Part shown: one piece after another, positions 1 through 12,431 of the stretch
Layout of the letters: each line of letters opens with the position of its first letter
Position numbering within the stretch: the stretch's first letter is position 1
Origin: Branchiostoma belcheri
Taxonomy: Eukaryota > Chordata > Leptocardii > Amphioxiformes > Branchiostomatidae
Direction of reading: 5' to 3'
Length of the DNA stretch: 64,000 nucleotides
NCBI RefSeq assembly: GCF_001625305.1
Contig: NW_017802935.1
Coordinates: 2,549,514 to 2,613,513 of the forward strand
Notes under the pieces: model-generated
What the model was told of the DNA's origin: nothing
The model's database searches: none
Seen by the model: the letters and a program-made list of their open reading frames with translations, nothing else
Position numbers and translations under genes: made by a program

Positions 1-127
1 TTTGCTCTCCAATTGAGATCTTTACCGATGAATTCTTATCTAAGAATGCAGGAAAGTTGGAGCAACTTTTTTTTTATTCAATGAGATTCAAAGAATCTAA
101 TTTCATATATTGTGTCTTTCATCCCAG

Positions 128-3100
128 GAGGCAGCTAGTGCAATAGATGTGAAGACGTGGCCTGTGTTGTTAGACTGTGACGACACGCCCAGAAAAAAGC
201 TGTCCAGTATCTACCGTGCCCCAACACCAGAGATGTTAGCTTACCTGGACTTCAGTGTGTCTACAACAGGCATGCTGGCTGGTATCAAGGTGAGTTATCA
301 ATATCAACTAGCTAGTTAATTGATAACGTAAGTATATTTATATCAAGATGCAGGCTTCCTGAACACCAACCCTATCCCATTGCAAACTGACACATATATA
401 TGTGAAGTAAAATGTGATGTCGCTGACAGAAAATGGTTGCGTGTTTGTATCATAGGCTGGTCCTAGCTATTTATGAGCGGCCCAAAAAATGAATAGACAC
501 CTCACATTTTTTGGGCTATTGCAAACACTTCAAGTATGAAATGATGACATGAAAATGTGCTAAGAATGTTTTGCTGCCCTGAAATTGCATTGGATACCTT
601 TAAGATGAGTTTGTTGTATTTTTCCTCAGATGTCTCACTCAGCGGCCAGTAACCTGTCACGCTCGCTGAAGCTGCAGGCTGAGCTGTACCCGTCCAGAAC
701 CATCGCCCTCTGTCTCGACCCCTTCTGTGGGCTGGGCTTCGTGCTCTGGTGCTTAGTGGGGTAAGATAGTCTTTCATTCTATGTTGGACTATGTAAACTG
801 TTTGTATGTTAGGTACAAATGTACACCAACAGTACTGATGATGATGGTACTGTTTTCTATGAATCTGTTCCATGTAGGGCTACCTTGAGACAAATCAGTT
901 ACTTGAGTTTGCACTTCTACATGGTCATGTGGATTCATTTTGACCATTGTCCTTTGCCCCCAGGGTGTATGCAGGTCACCACACCATCCTGATCCCCCCT
1001 GCTGATGTAGAGGCCAACCCCTCACTGTGGCTCATGGCTGTCAGTCAGAATAAAGGTAACACTCATGTAGTTCGCCAGCAAAATGGAGTAATACTAGTAG
1101 TTTCCAAATATTGAGTGACCACACTGCATTGTTAAGTCATTAGTTTTACCTGTTTTGTTGTTGTATTGTTGTGTAAGCAAACCTGTTTCTAAAAGTATCT
1201 GGACTAAACATGAAAGTATTTGTTGTTTTCAGTGCGAGATGTGTTCTGCTCGTACGGAGTCATTGAGATCAGCACCAAGGGACTGGGAGGGTCGACTGGA
1301 ACTCTGAGGGTAAGTAATGACGTGTTCTTGAGCTACAAATTGTCACTGGTTACTTCAAACAGTCCATAACCAGGTGCATAGTGTGCCTGTAAAGCTGGTG
1401 CTTTTTGCTGTAGTTACTAATGTTGGTTGATAGTAGGTAGGTACAGATATGAACATAATCCAGTGCTTGCTCTCAGAATTGTGATTGTGTTTTCTCTAGA
1501 AATTGGTTAATAATAGTTTTACATTGCGAACATTATCTTCCAGAGAACTATGGTCTTCTAACATGTTTTTATTTTTCTTTCCCAGGCTAAGGGAGTGAAC
1601 CTATCCGGAGTGAGGACCTGTGTGGTAGTTGCTGAGGAGAGACCCAGAATAAACCTGTGTAACTCCTTCTCCAAGCTGTTTAAGGACGTTGGGCTGTCCC
1701 CTCGTGCTGTCAGTACTACGTTCGGCTGTAGGGTCAATGTTGCTGTTTGCTGTCAGGTAACTTACTATTCAGTTTTTTTATTTAGTCAATTCTCAGACAG
1801 AAGTATTGTTTTTTGGGTGGCGCACAGGGTGGGTTTGTATGTACGGGTTTGAAAGTATTTTCTTTCTGTTAGACTCTGATAACTGAAACCAAATGTTGTG
1901 TATGTACAAATGTACAGGGAACATCAGGTCCTGACCCCACGTCTGTGTTTGTGGACATGCGAGCCCTGCGGAATGACAGAGTTACGCTGGTGGAGAAGGG
2001 AAGTCCTCACAGTCTCTGTCTCATGGAGTCTGGGAAGGTAAGAAACTCACAAGTTCAACATAAAGCAACATGGATAGCCTGTACATTTCCTTGTAAACTG
2101 CAAACCCTTATCCGAGTCTCTTTAATTACTATTTTACTCCTTTTTCTGTGGAGAGTATTAGATTGTGTTAAAGTCCAGAGTAATCATACAATGTACATTG
2201 TATGTTCTGTCTCCTCAGATCCTGCCAGGAGTGAAGGTGGTGATAGCCAACCCTGAGACAAAGGGGCAGTGTGGGGACTCCCATCTGGGAGAGGTATGTA
2301 CAGCCATTGATCTTCTAACCATAAAGACAAGCATGTAAAATATACAATGAATTTAAAACCTATTTGTATGTAGCCATTGTGGCCACTTTTGGGTGGTCTC
2401 TTAGGTACTTTTCTCCATTGACCCAAAAATTAAAAATCCTGTCCTGTCTACAGTGGCCTTTTGTCTACTGTGACTGTTTTTGTTTTCCAAGTCCCTTGAA
2501 AGGTCACTACAGACAAGTTTGACCGAGAACACACCATAGGTTGGTAAATATATAAGTTGCATTCAATACATGCTGAATTTAAGTGTGCTTGTCCACTGTC
2601 CACAGATCTGGGTGTCCAGTCCACACAGTGCCAGTGGCTACTTCACCATCTACGGAGACGAGTCCTTACAGAATGACCACTTCTCAGCCTCGCTGACCAC
2701 CGGCGACACCACAGCGGTCTACTGCAGGACAGGCTACCTGGGCTTCCTCAGACAGACTGACCTCACCAACCATACAGGAGGTCAGTCAACGGTCAAACCC
2801 TCTGGACATAGCAGATTCATTTCCTGTCTATCCACTAATTACACATGGCTTTTTAATGTTTCGCCAAGTTTTTCATGAAGTTCTGCTTAAGTTGTTACTG
2901 ATTAGGACTATGGTGTCACTGTTGTAATGAATATTTTTGGAAGAGTTTGGGTGTAGTTTGAAGTATCTGGTTGTGGCTTCATGAGCAACTAACAGTTATT
3001 TTTAAAGATGGTACCTGCCATGTTTTTTTACCATAATTTCTCTAGTTTGATGGGATTTTTGCCTGTATGATTTTCACCCTTGTATGATTGTATAGTTACA

Positions 3101-4472
3101 TTATGGTACAATGTGAATGCCATTCAGCACCAAGGACAGCAGCGCAATTATAGTTGCTTTTTCATACCAAATCTTACACTTACATGTGCTTAATGTGTCA
3201 AACCTGTTATTTCCCCTGCAGAGTACCATGATGCCCTGTATGTGGTGGGTTCGCTGGATGAGACCCTGATGTTACGAGGGATGCGGTATCACCCCATCGA
3301 CATCGAGAACAGCGTGCTCAGATGTCACAAGAACATCTGCGAATGGTAATGTATAATGACATCACACCAGTCATAGCATATTGTGTTTACCGGGGTATTG
3401 GATTTTTATGAGTATGACTTTACTATCAATCTCTTTCATGGTGATACATGTACTTTGCCTTAGTATTATGAAGTTTTGAATGATAGTTTTCTTCGTGGAT
3501 GTCTTCAAATTTTAAAACAACCCAGATGACCATTTCCATACCTACGTTATTCTGTTTTGACTATAGAGGGTATTTTGTGTCATTTCTATGCTTGTCTACT
3601 ACAGATTTTTATCATACTAGAGGTTTACTCCTCTTAACTGTTACTTGGTAGGTTGAGTGGCAAATTTCTTGGACTTTGAGAAAGAAGGACTGTTTGATTC
3701 AAAATGTGAAATGTTTCAAACATTTTGTACAACTGAAACTTTGTTTGAATGCTGTAAATTGATATTCATGTGTGTTATTTTTGTTTCCAGTGCTGTGTTC
3801 ACCTGGACTAACCTGCTGGTGGTAGTGGTAGAGTTGGAGGGTCCTGAGAATGAAGCCCTAGACCTGATCCCGCTGGTCACCAACGTGGTGCTGGAGGAAC
3901 ACTACCTCATCGTAGGGGTGGTCGTGGTGGTGGATCCAGGTCAGTGTCCAGTGTTCAGGCCAGGATCTGGCCCATGGCTCCTGTCTGCAAAGTACCTCCA
4001 ACTTACATTGTAGCATGGCCTCTAGCCATTTCTTGGCTTAAATTTACATGGACACAAGTAGTGTACAGTAGTACAGTACAGTAAGGGCATAAAAACATAA
4101 GGCTTATTTAGCATGATTTTGTCTTGGGTTTTGGTTTTGCAAACTTTGTACAGTGTAAGGTTGGCATCTGTTTCAGTTTAAGTTTTAGTTAGTTTTAGCC
4201 TGTTTTTTTAAGTGATAGTTGTAGAAGCCTTTCAGTTAAAGAATGTCTGTAAGAAGCTTAAAGGCTCATTTTTTTGTATGTGTAGCTCATGTAAGGCTCA
4301 TTTTATACATGTGCAGCTGCAACAATCATAATCTTTCATTGACAGAAGATTCTACCCTGTATGTTTAGGAGTGATCCCGATCAACTCCCGCGGTGAGAAA
4401 CAGCGCATGCACCTGCGGGACGGCTTCCTGGCTGACCAGCTGGACCCCATCTACGTCGCCTACAACATGTGA
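128..4472 (+). CDS. DIP2: DIP2 orthologue, C-terminal 11 exons (5' end outside window)
   Basis: Disco-interacting protein 2, a large protein with two AMP-binding (acyl-CoA-synthetase-like) domains; the family is tied to lipid metabolism and neuronal morphology. The visible 459 residues cover most of the second AMP-binding domain to the natural end. Coding exons: 128-289, 630-760, 964-1055, 1233-1309, 1586-1756, 1918-2037, 2219-2293, 2606-2780, 3222-3345, 3791-3939, 4369-4472. All junctions are GT-AG and the phases sum to one open frame. Diagnostic stretches are PTPEMLAYLDFSVSTTGML, RTCVVVAEERPR, FSKLFKD.GLSPRAVSTTFG and the terminus DQLDPIYVAYNM followed by TGA. The canonical AMP-binding motifs are degenerate, as is usual in DIP2. 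Bases 1-127 are intron; the DMAP1-binding and first AMP-binding domains lie to the left of the window. Identification by recall of the family is very secure. Confidence 0.96.
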
Positions 4473-7400
4473 CAGAAGGGGGACGCCCCTGCTCAAGACA
4501 CCCTCCCTCGAGACCGCATCGTAGGCAGCCTCCAGAGAACCCAGTCTCCCAGGCACCAGGCTAACTGACACTTCTGGTGTCACCGCTGGGGGAAAGAACC
4601 GCAGCCTTGGATTATGTTTTTTTGGAATATCAGTTGCAGACTTGCAGTTGGATTTGACTGTTGGCAACAGTCTGCTTGCCAAGAGACTTCACAGCATCCC
4701 TTCAAACAGATATGTCTTTGTTTATTCTCCCTGTCCACTTTGTGAAGATAGGAGCTGTTGGAAAGTGTCAATCATACTTTACTCCCATCTTTTTTGAAAG
4801 TACTGGGTATTTTCCATTATCAATGGTACAATAGCCTTCAATAAGATCACATGGCACGGCTTTTGTTGGCAGGTTTTGTTGGAGATATTGTATAATTGTT
4901 TGCAGGTTTAGAATGGACAGTTGGCTTTAGGAGTGACTTCCTGCATGTTTTCTTTTTGAGTTTTCCTTTGTTTGCACAAAATGTACATAAATTTTGTACA
5001 ATCCATTTTATGTGTGTGTTGAGCACCTTTAAGTTTTGATATACATTGAATTTATGACATTTTGTTATGTTTTGTTATGTTCAAATAGCATGCAGTTGGT
5101 ACTACACTCATATGGTTGCATGATTTTGGTACTCCTCAGTCCTCACTGACAAGCATAAAATACCAAACTTAGTTTTGTTATGCCTTGGTTGTTTGAATTT
5201 TCTGTTTTATTTCTCCCATATACTGGCTTGGAAGTGTGACCAGGTTTGTCCATTGCAGCCACTTTTCATATTATGCTTTTGGAAATTTCCCATGCCACCA
5301 TTGGTAGAGGTAGAGCTTTTTTGGTGTGGTCTGAAATATGTTCTTGGGAGGGAAGACCCAACATAGGTGGTCTTGTAAAAGTGTAAAAACCTTGGCAGGG
5401 GTGAAGAAGTTCCAACAATTAATGAGAGGATGTGTCCTTTCTTAGGCTTAGAGTGGTGCGTATTGTAATAGATTTTCATCAGATTTTTTACTATGTACAT
5501 GTACATGATGCTGGTCCTATCCTGGCTGCATTGTTTTGGTACTGGGCATCTAGTAAATTAAGCATAGGCCACCAGTAAAACAGGCATTTGCCACCATGAA
5601 ATGTAAGAACATCAAGCCCTATAGTAAGTGGTACATGCATCCATTCACCTGTATTAGGCTTTTTAACATGTACATTGTAAGTACATTGTAGTTTATGTTT
5701 ACCGATATAGCAGGTAGGTACACAGAGGCACTCCAATGTGTATGGTTTAAAGCTGGTTTAGGGTAGAGGTAAGCAGTAGAGGTAGTGAAGAGAACATGTA
5801 TAACGGACAAATTGCTGCTGGAATCAGGCAGTGCCTGCTGGAGGGTGGCTTTCTTAGATTTTTGGCGAAGCCTCAGGGGCGGAGCCGTCTTATGCTATGT
5901 TTTGTTTGTTCATGTGTGACTATATTTAGAATGGGTTTTTGAAAACCATGACTTCATTGATTCTTAGCCTTTCGATATAGTTTGTACACACATATGCCTT
6001 ATGTTTTAATCAACAGTTACAAATTGTAATCTTTTTTAAAATCAAACCATTTTAGTATCAAATTGTAAAGCCACAATTACTACAAAAATGATGTATCATT
6101 CCTTATGGTCGCTTACATCTAACTTTTAAATAGGAGCTGTTTTGGAGCCTTTTGTTTTGCTATAAATGTTAAGCAATTATTATTTTGATCCTTGGACTCT
6201 GAGAACACTTTGATATCAAAATAATGAAAGCCATTCCTTGTTGATTACAAAATCAGCCTCTGGTGTTGTAGTGTTGTACATTCATACTTGTTGCAAAGTT
6301 TTTGGTTTTACACCTTTTGCATTTGTCCCCCATTGCACTTGCAGGCAAACCACCCATCCAAAGAGAAAGTGAGATTAAGTACATGTAACTGTCTATCAAG
6401 ACTGAATGAGAGAAGCAAGCTTGTGTTGACTAGCTTACCGGGAATAGCAACTTGCACCTTGCTTCTGAGGGATGGCACAGTATGCAAAACTCGGCTTCAC
6501 AAAGTCTAGAATTATCCTCAGGCCCAGAGAGTATACTAGCCCAGAAGGCAACTGCTGCTGCCACTAAAGCACAAGTGTTGGAAGAACTGAAGCATTTCTG
6601 TTGCTTGTTTCTGCATTTGACTTCACGCTCCAATCTTGACAATATAGTCTCACATTACAGAAGAGAGCTCGAGAAAAGTGATGTTGCCATGGAAGTGAGT
6701 AGGAATATAAAGATTACTTGTCTCATGTTTGTACTTTTTTATACTGCTAGAAATTAGAATGGTAGAGAATGAACAATACCCCCTACATGGGAGTTGGTAC
6801 ATGTACATGTAGTAAAACTTGTGTGCAATGTTTGGCTAGTGTTCTATTGGTTGTGTGGCTTTATTTTTGCAGAGGTTAGTCTATCTCCTTTTTGTACAAT
6901 GTATTCAGTGTTGCAAGGAGACCAGGCTTGTATATAAGGCCTAACCGGCATTTCACTGCTGTGAATTGTTTATCGCTGTGTTTATGCTTTTGTCAATTTT
7001 ATAGCTATGATCAAGTGTTTGAAGATACTGTTAGGCTGTAAAAATGTACTCCCATTGAATGTATACGTCCTCTGTCTATGAATTTATGATAATTCCATTA
7101 ATGATTATTGCTTACTGAGGTAAAGAGTGTTCTGTGGAAATTCAAAAGTCATAAGTAAATCTACAATAATTCTGAAGTAACAAATTGTCTTTGGGAAAGC
7201 AAAGTCGTTACATGAACTTGACAAGTGAGTCATCTAACAATTCAAGGAAAATGCAGTCAGTGGGCTCAGATTGGGGGGAAAAACGACAAATAGTACAATG
7301 TAACAGTAGGGAAAAGACTTGTGAACAAAGGGATAGTTGTTCCTCTCTTGGAAATAATGTTGTAAATAGCCTTCCTGTATACATGGAGTGAAACCTACAC

Positions 7401-7800
7401 TGTTCACTTCAATGAAGTTGCATGTTTCGATGCATTCAATAATTAAAATGAAGCAGCCATGACCAGAAGTTGTCTTTGTGTCAAAATTTTGTTACAGAAT
7501 GTTTTTCCATATGATTAAGTATCTTATTAGCTATAAACCATATGCAATTAAAGATGATACTGTTGTCACATATAGATTTGCTAAGATGCTTACTGCTTTT
7601 TTCTTAAGTGTCTAGGTGGTTTTCTGGGTGTATTTTCTTGTTTGTGGTTGACTGTAATACCTGTTAAAATTACATCACAGTTCACTCCACTGTTCCAGTA
7701 CATTAACAAAAATCTAAATCACTTCCTTGGGGTCTAAAATTTCCTGTGTTTTCATTTTAGGTGGTCCTTAGAAATTGTACAACAAAAGATGACATCAAGA
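4473..7800 (+). other. DIP2 3' flank, probably long 3' UTR
   Basis: About 3.3 kb without a recognisable coding exon between the DIP2 stop and the 3' end of the convergent receptor gene. It is AT-rich with many TACATGTA-type palindromes. Possible polyadenylation hexamers (ATTAAA) sit at 7442-7447 and 7547-7552, but I cannot tell which, if any, ends the transcript. Open frames here are short and match no family I recognise. Confidence 0.5.
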
Positions 7801-7822
7801 TGTACAATGATATGCAAGACAT

Positions 7823-8591
7823 TTTATTTACATACAGTCATGTACATGTAGTACATATAACCATCTGGCTGTCAACGTTATTGAATGTTAGGTAACTGAA
7901 TATATTTAAAGGTATCCTGGCAAAATTTTCTAGAAAGCTAGTCAGAAAAATATACAGACATACTCCTTGTTTAATTTGGTATTCCTTGAAAAGATATATT
8001 GCCAGTTTTGGGGATCTCATATTTACATTATTCAAAGTCCATCCCTAAATCAGTCCAGACATTGATGCCTAGGTATGTAGATTATTGAATATGTTAGAAA
8101 TGTTTCTCCCATTCTGTAACTGGGGGGATCTGTACACTGTGGGGATCTGTATAATTTTAACATCATTTGCAGTGCACATACACATCACATCAAGCACAAC
8201 TTTGAACCACAACAGACACAAAGAATATCAGATCTGCTATCACATGGCCACACTCGACAATGAAGTATCACAAAGGGTTGACATGGGTGTACATGTTGTT
8301 CTGTTTACTGAACGATTGTAATCTACAGTTCTTGAAAGTTGACATTGACTGCGAATACAATGGCATGCTACAGCACAGGTGTTTGACCTCTTGGCACGAT
8401 GGGTCCAGAGCGGGGCTCAGTTTGAATCTCCCGCTAAGTCCAGTGTTAGCCCCGCTAACTCCAGTGTCCAAAAGACATTAGCATACATGGGAAGATTCCC
8501 ATGCACATCCAGATTCATATGCAAAGTCATGTCCTCATTTGCATGTTTGGGAATGATAGATTGCCCCCCTGCCCCAGTCACTATGGCACCA
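7823..8591 (-). other. 3' UTR of the class B receptor with AATAAA signal
   Basis: Following the receptor stop codon (8592-8594, - strand), the first plausible AATAAA polyadenylation signal on the - strand is the complement of TTTATT at 7823-7828. This gives a 3' UTR of about 770 bases. DIP2 and the receptor are therefore convergent, and their 3' ends may abut or overlap near 7.4-7.8 kb. Confidence 0.4.
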
Positions 8592-11500
8592 TCACAGCCG
8601 GGTCTCTGCATGAGACTGAGTGACTGTAGTAGAAGCTGTGGTGGACGCGAGCAGACCTCTCCGCTGGGCTGGACCCTGCATGTCAAATTTGGGCTGGTGG
8701 TTACGGTGTCCTAGCTTGTCACGGATGACATTCTGAACCTGTACAGGTAAAAATTGATAACGTCAATAGTCAATACTAACATTACATCTGTATGTTCTTC
8801 ATAACAGTACAAGTAGACTTGTAGGGTATAGCTACTCAACAAGGGGTCCTCTTCAGAATTATCACTATGTACTTACCTCGGCATTTGTGAAGCAGTAGAT
8901 CATAGATACAAACATCCCCTGCAAGACAAACAAGAAATGAGATGGTTTGACTCCTACAACTGTATGACATACATTGTAACTTACTACTTGGTTGCATGTA
9001 TCAAAAGCGACCCCTATTTATCGCTGTTGGTACTGCACGCATCTGCTTTACCATAGACATGCAGTGATATTTTGGTCACTTGGAGTCCCCATACTTGACG
9101 TATTCATGTGGATTCGGCGTCCTGGCTTTTGCTTATAGCTTCAAGCTTTCGTCAACATTAGATGTACCAAGGAGCTTTCAATAGAGCTCGTTGGATGTAC
9201 TACATGATAAAGGTGACACAATACAGTTGCAGTACCAGTAATAAGTAGGGGTCGCTTTTGATACATCCCACCGAAGACAGTAACGAATGCGCTGGCTTGT
9301 GGACGCTGATCGTACGGAAATGCTTTTGATAATGACAGAATGTTTAGCTCGGGACGAGGTCCAGAGTGCCTATCAATTGGAGGGCCGCTAGAGGGCGCGA
9401 TTTGACAAAGCTAGACCAGAGGGACGCACTTGGTTTGGCAGATATATCTACCTGTGTCGCCTGCATGACAGCGTTAAAGACCTGATAGATGTCCTCGCCC
9501 AGACCGCCGTCTTGTGGATCCACAAAGAACAGCAGATTGGTGAGTCCCAGCAGCGGCAGGAGGATGAACATCGCCTTCAGGGCTTTCCTGTGAACAAAGA
9601 ACCAGGCATTGCTGGAAAAATACTCGTTGGGTATGAAGGAAATATACCATAAGGGAAAAATGTATACCCTAAGTGTGCATTATGTTACTGCTTGCAGATG
9701 TCAAATACCATACTTGCAAAGGCTGTACATGTCAGTGTGATTTAAGAATATGCTTCATAGAGCTTTACAAACAGCATGAGTGAGTACATGTACATGGCAT
9801 CATGGTGAAATGCGTGACAAATGCAATCCAAAGGATTGCCACAAGTTGAGGTTGGAGATTTCACTAGTTTTGGGTGCATACATCGAATTGTGGAGCCTTT
9901 AACAAACTGGAAGCGTTCTGTGTAGGATTAGGAGTTCACGTGTAATGGTGATCTCCAAGTAGATGTTTGGAAAGAAACGTTTTTTGGCTATCCCAATAGA
10001 TCTACGTGACGGAACGGCCAGAGAAAAACGTTACAGCTTTCCATCCTAACATCTGCTTGGAGATTGATGGCGAATGGATTTCAGACATCTACAAACTGAC
10101 GTCATGAAAACGTTGACATGACGTCGACCTTATTCTGGTTAACTCCCCGACCGTCCTGGGGAAGGGTTTGGGGGCCGACGCCGGCGGCGGGACAGTCAAC
10201 CTGAGGCCGACCGAGAGATCGTACCATGGCTCGGCGAACTGTGTGGACTGTTGGTCCGCTTTCATCTTGGTGATTAGGACCACGAGGATATGCAGTAGGA
10301 AGTAGAGGTTCACCTGTAAGGGACGGACAGATATTCATTCTTTGTTGTAGTAAATTGGGTCTACACAGCACATCGGCAGAATGTACTGCACCTGTGTGAA
10401 ACCCTGATTTTTCACGATTTTCGTTGGCTGTTTGTTTGGTCAATGTTGCATTAGAATTTTGCCTGTTGTAGACGATACCTTTTCCGACACAACATTTGAA
10501 AACTACAGACGGGATGTTAACTTTATATGCGCAAATATGACCTTTATATATAAGACGTTCTGCCTAAGTGCTATGCACACTACATTACAATGCATATTTT
10601 CGTGCAGGTGCAGTGCGTTCTGCTGACGTGCTATCGTCCGCCATGTTGGGTCTATGCCCTCAACGAACATGGCATCAGTGGCTATCTAGATTTGTCCCCA
10701 GTGAAGTCATGTTTTCAAACACTCAACAGAAAAATGAGACAACTACTTTGCTCACCACAAGAACGACAACGATCGGCCCTGACACGATCCAGGCGTAGGA
10801 TAACCTGGTGTAGTCCATCCAGCACCGCTCTGTGTCGAACAGGTACATCACCACTGTCCACGCTGCAACGAACAGCGCCGGGGCACCTGGAAACAATGGG
10901 TTAAGTTTGAGTCTGTTCGATCGTAACTTGGTGTATATATGTTGTTCATGGACTGATCATAAGCATTAGGAGACACAGGTTATTTGTTTGTTTATTTATT
11001 GTTTTTTATTTACTCGTTTCGGCTGAAGATACAGCCAATGCTGCCCAACGAACTAGCATGGGGCTATCATTAAGAGCGAACATTGAGGCTTAAGTTAGTT
11101 TCTTCTAAGTGTATGGCAATGTTTTTTTTCATTTGTACGTTTATTCATTCGTGCATGCATGTATGTATTGATTCATACCTTCTTTCTTTCCTTTACCTAT
11201 CATACCTCGTGAATTTCCAACCCTTCTCACAGTTATTACTAGTCTTTTCGCCCATAGTCCACATAGGATGCATGCAAACACGTGCACTTTGCCCGCTCCT
11301 TACCCCAGCCGATGACGTAGAAGACTGCGAGACTTGAGAGGTAGTGGAAGACTGCCACCACACAGCGCATGTACAGGAACAGGCCCTCCACCAGCATCCA
11401 GAAGATGTTAGACATGCTGAAGTACTGGGACAGAACCACCAGGCTCCGGCACACTACAGGCTGGTAGATAGATTCAGTATAGTATTGCCATTACTTTCTG

Positions 11501-12373
11501 ATATGGAAGTATTGTTTTGGGTGGATTTATCTGTGGGTTTGTGCGTATGCTTGTTCAGTCAGCAGAGGTTGTTGCATTGAGTGTTTGGTTGCTTGAATAA
11601 TGATAATACATGTACAGCATGCACCGGAAGTAAGTGGGTGGTACGTGGAGGAATTCAGGACGCGGTTGACTGTGTGTAATACCCGATTAAATTACGTCAT
11701 ACTATCTCCTCCCCAATTCTACTACATTCACGAAAAACCAAATGTTCTACTTTACTTGGACCTGTTTGACAAGACAAAATTTATAGGACGATTTCACGTT
11801 AACGTTGATGCTTTTGTAGCTTCCATCTATAAAAGAAATCCATAATGTTTATGACAAAATCGTTTCATAGACGAAATGATAAAATTTGATGTCAAAATCC
11901 GAGGCTTTCGGTCATATCTTTACAGTGTATCTTACTTCTATGCCCTCAGAGGAGGAATAATTTTTCAACTTTTAATTTCAGTTGTCAGTTCTTTTTCTCG
12001 TCTGCAGTTTTGTTGGCAGTGTGCCCTTTAACAGATTTCCGGCATGGCGGGCTGACATTTATATATTGCTTACCTTTATTTTGGTTGACATTCTTTCAGA
12101 GATGTATATTTCATTTCATGGCATGTACGAAACAGAACATTTCACCTTTTTTGACTGTAATGAATGCGTCAATGGTCGTTTAACAACATTCTACAAAGAT
12201 CAAAATGATATCTGCCGGAAGTTGGAATCCAGGCTCATCAAATAACATAAATTTGAATGGAGTTCCTTTGGGAGTAACTTTGGCCTGTCACTGAAACTTT
12301 CCGCCGACACTTTCCGGCCGGTTAAGGTTACTAGCAGGAGATCTTGAGACACACACACACATACACAGAGAGA

Positions 12374-12431
<58 letters not shown>

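Noticed and set aside
8417..8686. 89-codon - strand frame overlapping the receptor's last exon
   Set aside because: Wrong frame relative to the TM7 exon; the correct frame from 8738 ends at TGA 8592-8594.
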